Shown one piece after another: positions 1-5,342 of a stretch of DNA of 5,342 bases (within the stretch, counting starts at the first letter, position 1; each line of letters begins with the position of its first letter). A program made the translations under genes and the position numbers. The stretch covers positions 1-5,342 of the forward strand of contig JAADHA010000220.1 in NCBI GenBank assembly GCA_013152105.1. Direction: 5' to 3'. This DNA comes from Oligoflexia bacterium (GTDB lineage Bacteria; Myxococcota_A; UBA796; UBA2385). The notes beneath the pieces are model-generated. The model was not told the origin of the DNA. It was given only the letters and a program-made list of their open reading frames with translations, and made no database searches.

Positions 1-1819
1 CGCCGGGATCCGCCGCAAGATCGTACAGCTCATCCCCGTAGCGGCTCCGAATAAGCTTGAGTCCGGTGGGACCGATCACGGATCGCTTCTCGGTACCAAA
101 CAGAATCGCCTGTGCCCGCCTGGGAGCAGACGGCGGAGGCGCTTGTCCAAGCACTTCAGCCAAGGGCTGTCCATCCGTGTGCATCGGGTCTGCACCGGCC
201 AGGCTGAGGATGGTGGAAACCACGTCCAGGCTGCGTACGGGACGGTCGATGGTCCCTGTTGGGATGTTCGGGCCGGCAATGATCAGTGGAACGTGAAGCT
301 GCTCCTGGTAGAGGGTGTGGCCGTGATGCACGTGCACCGGCCAGTCCTCGCCAGGGTAGGCACCGGTGTGGTCTCCCCACTCCTGACCGTGATCGGCGGT
401 AAAGATGACCGTGGCTCCATCGGCCAGAGCCTGTTCTACGAAAGGCATCAAGGAGCGGTCGGCAAAGTGGATCTCTGCGTCGTACAGGCGCTCAATCGGA
501 TCCTGCCACGATCCTGGGCCGCTGGGCGGGGGCGAGTCGATGACGACTGCTCGGCGGTCCGCCTTGGGGGCGTTGTAGGGCTTGTGTGGGTCCATCAGGT
601 GGAGCATCAGGAAGCGTGGTCCCCCCGCCGTGGCGGCCCACCACTTTTGTGCCGCGCGGACCATTCGGGGTGCGAGGCGATAGGCGTTCTCGGTCATGAC
701 TTCGAAGGGCAGGCGGTCGAGCGGACGCACCAGCGCCATCATATGGCCGAGACCGAGCGCGTCATCGTACAGGTCATAGCCGCGATCAAGACCGAACTTG
801 GCGTTGAGGTATGGATTGCTTACGATCGCGCCGGTCCGATAGCCGGCCTCCGAGAGACGCTGGGACAAGGTGGGCGGAAGATCGCTTAGGGGTGCGTGAG
901 TGTTGTGCTCACCAGTGTTTACGCCGGCTCCGTGGTGGGCTGGCTCCAGCCCGGTTGCCAGGCTCGCAAAGCTGGCCAGGGTCCAGGGGGCGGCACTGGT
1001 CGCATCGGCGTACCTGAGACCACGGGCTGCCAGCGCGTCGACGCCAGGTGTGGTCGGACGTGGGTATCCGTAGACACCCAGGTGGTCGGCACGGAGGGTG
1101 TCAACGACGACGAGGAGCACGTCGGGTTTGTCTGCCGCGATGGCTGGTGTTGGTGGGGCCGGAGTCAGGGCGATGCGCCCGGCGATTGCAAGCAGGCCGG
1201 GTAGCCCGGCGGCCAGAAGTGCGAGGGGGGCTTTTCTCAGGGCCGGGGCGAGAATTGCCGCCACGACGCCGGCCAAGGCGCTCACCGCCAAGGCCAGTCC
1301 GTCTGCGACCAGCGTGGCGTGGTCAGTGGGAGACCCGATGGCGTTGAGACTGATGGCTCGAAAGGTCGAGAGGAACACGATTGCCGCGGCAGCCAGCGCC
1401 CATCTGGCCCGCGGCTTGGTGACGCGCACGAGGATGGTCCTGCATGCGACGAGGGCGACGACTCCGGCGCCACCGAAGCCGAAGAGGGCGGAGAGAGGCG
1501 CGCCACGGTCTGCCAGCGCCTTGGTCGCGATGGCTCCTGCGATCACGGTCCCGAGACCGGCGGTGGTGGCCAACACGCGTCCACCGGTACATCGGCATCC
1601 TGCGCCAGCCAGCCCCAGGAGCGCCGGAAAGACGAGGTAGAGCACCAATAGTCGCCCGATATCTTGTGGGGACAGCGCTGTTCGACCGATGGCCAGGTTG
1701 GTCAGTTCTTCGATTCCAAGCATGGCCAAGCCGACAGCGGCACCGGTCAACAGCGCAGTGAGCCAAGCCCGACCGATCCTGAAAAAAGCCGAGGGTCCAG
1801 ACCCCATATCAGCCGACAT
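1..1819 (-). CDS. Membrane-anchored sulfatase-like hydrolase/transferase (alkaline phosphatase superfamily), C-terminus cut by window edge
   Basis: The frame is open from ATG 1819 to the left edge (606 residues). Residues about 18-218 are hydrophobic, with roughly seven candidate membrane helices (about 18-36, 54-74, 82-102, 110-131, 139-157, 170-194, 197-218). An odd helix number with a basic N-terminus (R14, R17) would put the following domain in the periplasm. After a Pro/Ala linker the catalytic domain starts at PDVLLVVVDTLRADHLGVYG (232-251), the sulfatase-family opening, with D240 a likely metal ligand. Other family marks are HLMDPHKPY (407-415), TADHGQEWGDH (474-484, metal ligands D476/H477), HHGHTLYQEQLHVPLII (498-514) and GDELYDLAADP (595-605). 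The nucleophile position, in PWTLASFASLATG (278-290), is Thr280 where formylglycine sulfatases have Cys/Ser, as in LtaS and phosphoethanolamine transferases. Substrate is unknown; periplasmic modification of polysaccharide or envelope lipid is inference. ATG 1807 is an alternative start; neither has a strong ribosome site. Confidence 0.88.
   Translation of the reverse strand, partial: MSADMGSGPSAFFRIGRAWLTALLTGAAVGLAMLGIEELTNLAIGRTALSPQDIGRLLVLYLVFPALLGLAGAGCRCTGGRVLATTAGLGTVIAGAIATKALADRGAPLSALFGFGGAGVVALVACRTILVRVTKPRARWALAAAAIVFLSTFRAISLNAIGSPTDHATLVADGLALAVSALAGVVAAILAPALRKAPLALLAAGLPGLLAIAGRIALTPAPPTPAIAADKPDVLLVVVDTLRADHLGVYGYPRPTTPGVDALAARGLRYADATSAAPWTLASFASLATGLEPAHHGAGVNTGEHNTHAPLSDLPPTLSQRLSEAGYRTGAIVSNPYLNAKFGLDRGYDLYDDALGLGHMMALVRPLDRLPFEVMTENAYRLAPRMVRAAQKWWAATAGGPRFLMLHLMDPHKPYNAPKADRRAVVIDSPPPSGPGSWQDPIERLYDAEIHFADRSLMPFVEQALADGATVIFTADHGQEWGDHTGAYPGEDWPVHVHHGHTLYQEQLHVPLIIAGPNIPTGTIDRPVRSLDVVSTILSLAGADPMHTDGQPLAEVLGQAPPPSAPRRAQAILFGTEKRSVIGPTGLKLIRSRYGDELYDLAADPG
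1809..1819 (-). other. Start/stop overlap joining kinase and sulfatase-like genes
   Basis: The kinase stop TGA (1811-1809) lies 5 nt beyond the downstream gene's ATG (1819-1817), so the two genes share 11 nt in different frames. If ATG 1807 is used instead, the stop and start are one base apart. Either arrangement favours translational coupling from one transcript and implies a shared role. Confidence 0.75.
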
Positions 1820-3974
1820 CCCGCTCGGGGTAGGTCTGGTTGGTGTCGGTGCTGGTGTCGGTGCTGGTGTCGCTGTCGGTGTCGGTGTCGGTGTCGTAGT
1901 AGACGGTGTTGTAGTCATAATAATAGTAGTAGCCGTAGCCGCTGCGCCGCACGTCCAGCTTGTTGACGATCGCGCCCAGGATGTTCGCGTTCATTTCGGA
2001 CAGGCGGCTTCTGGACTGCACAACTTGGTCGCGGTCGGTCTTGTTCGACTCGACGACCATCAGGACCCCGTGAACCAGCCTGGACAGGATGATCGGGTCC
2101 GCCACCGCGCCGATGGGCGGGCTGTCGATCATGATGAAGTCGTAGCCGGTGAGGGTGTCCAGCAGGCGCTCCATCGCGTCGCTGCCCAACAGCTCGGCGG
2201 GGTTGGGAGGGCGTGGGCCGCTGGTCAGGAGATCAAGGCCCGGCACGTGGGTGCGTTGGACGCACTCGGCCAAGGTCTTCTCTCCTGTCAGGATGTCAGA
2301 GAGGCCCGTGACGTTGCCGACCTTGAACAGCTTGTGCTGGCTTGGACGGCGCAGGTCGGCGTCGATGAGGAGGATGCGGCTGCCCGTCATGGCGATGATC
2401 GTCCCCAGGTTGCTGGAGACGAAGCTCTTGCCTTCGCGCGCCGCGGCGCTGGTGATGAGCAGTCGGCGTTGTGGCCGGTCGGGCAATCGGAACAGGATGT
2501 TCGTGCGCACGCCGCGCAGCGACTCGGCGATGGCGCTGCGGGGACGAGCGTTGACGTAGAGGTTGCGGTCGAGCTCGGGGAACTGGGCAGTCTCTTGGGG
2601 GTCGAGCAGGGGAATCGCGCCAAGGAAGTTGATCCCCACCAGGGTCTCGATGTCGTCGCGGCTCTTGATGGTGCTGTCCAGGAATTCCGTAAAGAAGGCC
2701 AAGGCGACGCCGCCGATCAGACCGATCAACAGCGCGATGGGGAGGTTCGTGGAGAGCTTGGGGCGGACCTTTTCGGTCACAGGTACGGCCTTGTCGACGA
2801 ACCAGATGTTGTTGGGCGTCAGCAGCTTGGAGAGGTCTACTTCGCTCAAGCGCTGGTCCAGGCTTTTGAAGAGGTCGGCGTTCTTTTCCGCCTCGGCCTT
2901 GACCTGATCGTATTCGATGAGCTTGGCTTCATAGGTCTGGACTTCGGCCGAGACGTTGTCCAGCTCTTTCTGGAGGGCCTTCTCAGCCGCGATGGTGGCG
3001 TCGAGTTGGGCCTTGTTGCCAGCCAGGATGTCCCTGACCTGACCCTGGATCTGTGCCTTGACGCCCGTGATCTGTTGTTCGACCTGCACCATATCGGGGT
3101 GGCCAGCCTTCTTGCTGGCGGACAGCCTTGTCTTCTCCAGTTGGAACTGCTGGTGCTGCTCCAGCAGGTTGGTCAGGACCGGGCTGTTCACCGACAGGTT
3201 GTTGGCCAGGGCAAGCCAGTGTCCAGACGTGGCCTGCGACGAGAGCCGTTTGTAGGTGGCCTCTTGTTCGACCCGCTTGGCACGGGTCTCGGCCCAGGCG
3301 CTCTGCAAGCGCTCGCGTGAGCTGAGCTTGGCGTCGTGTGCGGCCAGGGCGCTGGTGTACTCGTAGCTCTTGAGCTGTTCGCTGCTGGACAGGTTTCGCT
3401 GACGGTAGACCTCTTGCTGTTCAGACAGCCAGGCCAGGGCGTCCATTGTGGTCTTTCTTGCGCGCTCGACGTTGCTGTCCATGTAGGTCTGGGCCAGCAC
3501 ATTGGCGAAGAGCGCGGCGGTGTCGGGGTCGGGATACTCGACGATCAGGTGGACCAGGCGGGTGTCCATCTCGGGGGACACGTCGAGGTGACGCTTGAAG
3601 AAGACGACAGGATCTTCCACCGAGTCGAAGTCCGTGACGCCATGTTCTTCGCGCAGGCGGCGGATGGCCTCGCTGATGACGGTGCGGCTCTCGATGATTC
3701 GGTATTGGGTCGTGTAGTAGGCGCGTCGCTCGCCGCCGCCCTGGTAGGCCACGGCGTCGTTGACCTGGTCCATGTCCAGCACGGTGGGTTGATCCGGACT
3801 GATCTGGATCGTGGCGGTAGACGCGAAATAGGGCGTTGAGAGCGCGGTCCCGATGGCGGTTGTTACCACCATCACGGTGGCGAAGATGACGACCGTGAGC
3901 TGGCGCTTGCGAAGGGTTCGCCAGTAGTGCAGCAGGTTGAAGTCACCGCGATCACTGGAGTCCGTACCAAACAT
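1809..3974 (-). CDS. Polysaccharide co-polymerase / BY-family tyrosine autokinase (Wzc/ExoP-like)
   Basis: Complete inner-membrane protein of 721 aa, typical for fused Wzz-plus-kinase proteins that control chain length and export. Order: Wzz-type N-terminus (FNLLHYWRTLRKRQ, 12-25), helix 1 (about 26-45), a periplasmic region with coiled coils (about 170-380), proline-containing segment 385-407 (PNNIWFVDKA, VRPK), helix 2 (about 411-428), then the cytosolic kinase. Kinase motifs: Walker A SAAAREGKS (509-517, K516), Walker A' ILLIDADLRRP (534-544, D538/D540), PPNPAELLGS (589-598) and Walker B FIMIDSPP (613-620, D617). The C-terminus has a tyrosine cluster (680-693), the usual autophosphorylation region, and then an unusual Asp/Thr repeat tail (694-711). 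The frame stays open up to ATG 4175, but I chose ATG 3974: it gives the standard N-terminus, and the 67 extra residues look like leader sequence. No good Shine-Dalgarno precedes either start. The gene overlaps the downstream sulfatase-like gene. Confidence 0.95.
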   Translation of the reverse strand: MFGTDSSDRGDFNLLHYWRTLRKRQLTVVIFATVMVVTTAIGTALSTPYFASTATIQISPDQPTVLDMDQVNDAVAYQGGGERRAYYTTQYRIIESRTVISEAIRRLREEHGVTDFDSVEDPVVFFKRHLDVSPEMDTRLVHLIVEYPDPDTAALFANVLAQTYMDSNVERARKTTMDALAWLSEQQEVYRQRNLSSSEQLKSYEYTSALAAHDAKLSSRERLQSAWAETRAKRVEQEATYKRLSSQATSGHWLALANNLSVNSPVLTNLLEQHQQFQLEKTRLSASKKAGHPDMVQVEQQITGVKAQIQGQVRDILAGNKAQLDATIAAEKALQKELDNVSAEVQTYEAKLIEYDQVKAEAEKNADLFKSLDQRLSEVDLSKLLTPNNIWFVDKAVPVTEKVRPKLSTNLPIALLIGLIGGVALAFFTEFLDSTIKSRDDIETLVGINFLGAIPLLDPQETAQFPELDRNLYVNARPRSAIAESLRGVRTNILFRLPDRPQRRLLITSAAAREGKSFVSSNLGTIIAMTGSRILLIDADLRRPSQHKLFKVGNVTGLSDILTGEKTLAECVQRTHVPGLDLLTSGPRPPNPAELLGSDAMERLLDTLTGYDFIMIDSPPIGAVADPIILSRLVHGVLMVVESNKTDRDQVVQSRSRLSEMNANILGAIVNKLDVRRSGYGYYYYYDYNTVYYDTDTDTDSDTSTDTSTDTNQTYPERDVG
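1842..1895 (-). repeat. Nine-unit hexanucleotide tandem repeat encoding the kinase's Asp/Thr tail
   Basis: On the plus strand six units read GGTGTC, two GGTGCT (1848, 1860) and one GCTGTC (1872). Read on the minus strand these are GACACC, AGCACC and GACAGC, coding Asp-Thr, Ser-Thr and Asp-Ser pairs at kinase residues 694-711. Because the unit is 6 bp, gain or loss of units keeps the frame, so tail length could vary between strains (inference). Confidence 0.9.
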
Positions 3975-4109
3975 AGGGGCGTGGCATCTCAGGTCGAGGG
4001 AGCTCGTCCGCAGGTGGGGCGAGTGGATGGGTGAGGAGACGGGCAGCGAGTCGGTCTGGCAGTCACGGCGCAGACGAATGCGGAAGTCCTGGCCGCGGCG
4101 TGGTAACAA

Positions 4110-4123
4110 GAGCGCCCGCGCTC
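4110..4123. repeat. Second perfect inverted repeat in the divergent region
   Basis: GAGCGC-CC-GCGCTC has 6-bp arms and a 2-bp centre, centred about 23-24 bp from the other inverted repeat. It would be in the early transcribed leader of the kinase messenger. Its sequence differs from the other repeat, so one protein binding both is not implied; chance in GC-rich DNA is possible. Confidence 0.3.
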
Positions 4124-4132
4124 CTGCCGGCG

Positions 4133-4147
4133 CCCACGTAGCGTGGG
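4133..4147. repeat. Perfect inverted repeat, possible operator
   Basis: CCCACG-TAG-CGTGGG has 6-bp arms with a 3-bp centre. It sits directly upstream of the plus-strand -35 candidate and covers the -10 to +1 area of the minus-strand candidate, a position suited to a regulator acting on both. The 3-nt loop makes a protein-binding site more likely than an RNA hairpin. No regulator gene is present in the window. Confidence 0.4.
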
Positions 4148-4175
4148 TTGTACCCTTGACGGCGGCTGGCGGCAA
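4147..4175 (-). promoter_or_regulatory. Candidate promoter for the kinase / sulfatase-like operon
   Basis: On the minus strand TTGCCG (4175-4170) and TACAAC (4152-4147) are separated by exactly 17 bp, each matching four of six sigma70 consensus bases. Transcription would begin near 4140, inside the inverted repeat at 4133-4147. The site overlaps the opposing promoter, so the two directions could interfere or share a regulator. Confidence 0.3.
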
Positions 4176-4185
4176 CGCGCATAGA
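4156..4185 (+). promoter_or_regulatory. Candidate promoter for the O-antigen ligase-like gene
   Basis: A -35-like TTGACG (4156-4161, five of six consensus bases) is followed after 18 bp by a weak -10-like CATAGA (4180-4185, three of six). This would start transcription near 4192, about 20 nt before the chosen GTG start. The match is by eye to the sigma70 consensus, which may not apply fully to this organism. Confidence 0.35.
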
Positions 4186-4203
4186 TAGCGGACTCCTCTC
4201 CTC

Positions 4204-4207
4204 GAGG
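4204..4207 (+). promoter_or_regulatory. Ribosome binding site choosing GTG 4213
   Basis: GAGG lies 5 nt upstream of GTG 4213 and is the only purine-rich, Shine-Dalgarno-like match near the candidate starts of the open frame (GTG 4207, GTG 4213, TTG 4222, GTG 4309). It decides the start chosen here. GTG 4309 would remove the Arg-rich N-terminus but has no ribosome site. Confidence 0.45.
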
Positions 4208-4212
4208 TGCAA

Positions 4213-5342
4213 GTGGCCTCCTTGGCCCTTTCAGATCACGGTGAATCCTCGGGTCGCCCCACTGCGTCGGGCGATGGTGGGCGGCGGGACCGTCGTCGTC
4301 GTCGTCGGGTGTTGGCTTGGGCGCTGAGCCTGCTGCTTCCAGCGGCGGTTCTCCCCTTTGCGACGGTTCACATCGTGCCCCGCCTGGTGCTGGCAGGCGT
4401 GGCAGCTTCGTTCGGTGCCGCGGCGATGATTCTGGGCGGTGGTCGTCGTGGGGAACACCCAGGCGCCCGCATCGCCGTGGCCCTGGGGCTGGCCGCGGGG
4501 GTGGTGGCGGGCTTGAGCTTTCTGCCTTTGCCGGCATCGGTGCGCGCGGGGCTCCAGCCAGGCCTGGCGGGCCCGGTCTCGGATGCCTTGGCGCTGACTT
4601 CACACGCTGGCGCCGCGCGCCCCCTCGCGCTGGATCCTGCCCACGGACTCGTGGAGTGGGCCATCTACCTGGCCATGGTCTTGGTCGTGGGGGGCACCGC
4701 GGCGGTCGTTCGCAACCGCTCCCGCGCACGTCGCCTGGCGACGGTCGTCGTGCTCACGGGCGTCTCTTGCGTTGCCCTGGGGCTGGTGCAGCGCTGGACC
4801 GACGCCAGCTCGATCCTGTGGTGGTCGGGTTTCCCCAAGCATGATGACCGAGCCTTCTTCGCCACCTTCATCGATCCGAACCACGCGGGGGTGCTGATGG
4901 CGGCGGGCGCACCCCTGGCCGTGGCGCTGATGCGGGACCGGGTCGCGAACGCGCGGCTGCTGGGGGCGCTGGGGGTCCTGCTGCTGTTGCTTGGGACCTT
5001 GCTCAGCGGAAGCCGCGGCGCCGCGGTTCTCCTGGCGCTGGGCGTGGTGGTGGCGCTCAGCCTGTCGGGCGGGCGCCGGCTACGGCTGGCCCTTGCGGTC
5101 ATCGTCGGCCTGGCCCTGGCCGCGGTCGCTTTCATCGGGCCGCAAGGCATTCTCACCTGGCTGACCGGGGCCCTCGATCCGACCCAGCAAGCCTCGGTGG
5201 CGGCCGGCTATGGCGATGTCTGGGGTGGACGAGCTGAACTCTATCGCAATGTCTGGGACATGGTCGGCGTGGCCCCCTGGTTGGGGGTCGGGCCTGGCGG
5301 TTTCGATGACGCCTGGCGGGTGATGCGTACCGGGGCGGGCTT
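4213..5342 (+). CDS. O-antigen ligase/polymerase family membrane protein (Wzy_C/WaaL-like), C-terminus cut by window edge
   Basis: The frame is open from the stop at 4186-4188 to the right edge, giving 376 residues from GTG 4213. It is very hydrophobic, with candidate helices at about 33-52, 57-77, 85-105, 147-166, 174-192, 225-240, 247-264, 269-284 and 290-308. Family signatures are FFATFIDPNHAG (215-226, the usual F.NPNH.AG), SGSRGA (265-270, start of the Wzy_C domain), GGRAELYRNVW (338-348, conserved Arg) and LGVGPGGF (357-364). Such proteins act at the periplasmic face of the inner membrane, polymerising undecaprenyl-linked repeat units or ligating glycan to an acceptor; sequence alone does not separate these roles. 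The N-terminal tail is short, hydrophilic and ends in RRDRRRRRR (24-32) just before helix 1, consistent with a cytoplasmic N-terminus. Divergence from a chain-length kinase favours a polymerase. Confidence 0.88.
   Translation, partial: MASLALSDHGESSGRPTASGDGGRRDRRRRRRVLAWALSLLLPAAVLPFATVHIVPRLVLAGVAASFGAAAMILGGGRRGEHPGARIAVALGLAAGVVAGLSFLPLPASVRAGLQPGLAGPVSDALALTSHAGAARPLALDPAHGLVEWAIYLAMVLVVGGTAAVVRNRSRARRLATVVVLTGVSCVALGLVQRWTDASSILWWSGFPKHDDRAFFATFIDPNHAGVLMAAGAPLAVALMRDRVANARLLGALGVLLLLLGTLLSGSRGAAVLLALGVVVALSLSGGRRLRLALAVIVGLALAAVAFIGPQGILTWLTGALDPTQQASVAAGYGDVWGGRAELYRNVWDMVGVAPWLGVGPGGFDDAWRVMRTGAG
4291..4305 (+). repeat. CGT trinucleotide run encoding polyarginine
   Basis: Five consecutive CGT codons, followed by CGG at 4306, encode six arginines at residues 27-32 of the ligase/polymerase-like protein, directly before its first membrane helix. 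They would act as a positive-inside topology signal. A simple trinucleotide run can expand or contract in frame. Confidence 0.75.

Larger units (their letters stand above)
3975..4212. promoter_or_regulatory. Divergent intergenic region between kinase and O-antigen ligase-like genes
   Basis: This 238-bp spacer separates the two divergent starts. Its right half (4110-4190) holds two perfect inverted repeats and candidate sigma70-type promoters in both directions that overlap each other. If the minus-strand promoter is real, the kinase messenger has a leader of about 165 nt (3975 to about 4140), and the kinase cannot begin at the upstream in-frame ATG 4175. I see no coding pattern, RNA gene or recognisable riboswitch in the leader half (3975-4105). 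Confidence 0.6.

Noticed and set aside
143..889. Plus-strand open frame of 248 codons opposite the sulfatase-like gene
   Set aside because: It is codon-register antisense to the sulfatase-like catalytic domain, with no recognisable motifs.
1323..1766. Minus-strand open frame of 147 codons inside the sulfatase-like gene's membrane region
   Set aside because: It is out of frame with the continuous membrane domain, Arg-rich and low in hydrophobics: a GC-rich shadow.
1842..1895. CRISPR-like or intergenic repeat array
   Set aside because: Units are contiguous 6-mers without spacers and lie in frame inside the kinase coding region.
1689..3320. Plus-strand open frame of 543 codons opposite the kinase
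   Set aside because: It lies in exact codon register with the kinase, where stops need TTA, CTA or TCA codons in the real gene; these are rare in GC-rich genes. Its product is a Val/Gly/Asp/Gln-rich mirror with no domain, while the minus strand carries all BY-kinase motifs.
3975..4175. 67-residue N-terminal extension of the kinase from ATG 4175
   Set aside because: The extension is not Wzz-like, would overlap the candidate promoter, and the standard family N-terminus begins at ATG 3974.
3989..4729. Minus-strand open frame of 246 codons across the divergent spacer and the ligase-like gene
   Set aside because: Pro/Arg-rich with no domain, it covers the likely promoters and opposes a frame with clear Wzy_C/WaaL motifs.
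4317..4844. Plus-strand open frame of 175 codons within the ligase-like gene
   Set aside because: Gly/Arg-rich and out of frame with the nine-helix membrane protein; a shadow.

Overview
The window is GC-rich DNA from what is probably a Gram-negative bacterium. It carries part of an extracellular polysaccharide (capsule, exopolysaccharide or O-antigen type) locus. Leu/Ser codons whose complements are stops are rare, so long spurious antisense frames occur. Protein style (sulfatase-like membrane proteins, a BY-kinase and a Wzy-like protein) would fit Myxococcota or another deltaproteobacterial-type lineage, but nothing here fixes the taxon.

Layout: three protein genes are visible, two of them cut by the window edges. 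On the minus strand, a complete polysaccharide co-polymerase/tyrosine autokinase (Wzc/ExoP-like, 721 aa from its most likely start, 3974 to 1809) is followed, with an 11-nt overlap, by a membrane-anchored sulfatase-superfamily protein (1819 to beyond base 1, 606 residues visible). On the plus strand, diverging from the kinase, a multi-spanning O-antigen ligase/polymerase-family protein (Wzy_C/WaaL-like) starts near 4213 and runs off the right edge with 376 residues visible. The 238-bp divergent spacer (3975-4212) holds candidate overlapping promoters for both directions and two short perfect inverted repeats.

Working model (inference): the Wzy/WaaL-like protein polymerises or ligates lipid-linked repeat units in the periplasm, and the kinase/co-polymerase sets chain length and export. 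The translationally coupled sulfatase-like enzyme probably modifies the polymer or another envelope component on the periplasmic side. It has Thr where true sulfatases have the formylglycine Cys/Ser, so a phospho-group transferase or hydrolase is at least as likely as sulfate-ester cleavage.

No RNA gene, mobile element or CRISPR array was seen, and I do not see a clearly new biological system. The most unusual points are the kinase's repeat-encoded Asp/Thr tail behind a dense tyrosine cluster, the Thr-nucleophile sulfatase-like partner, and the compact divergent control region.
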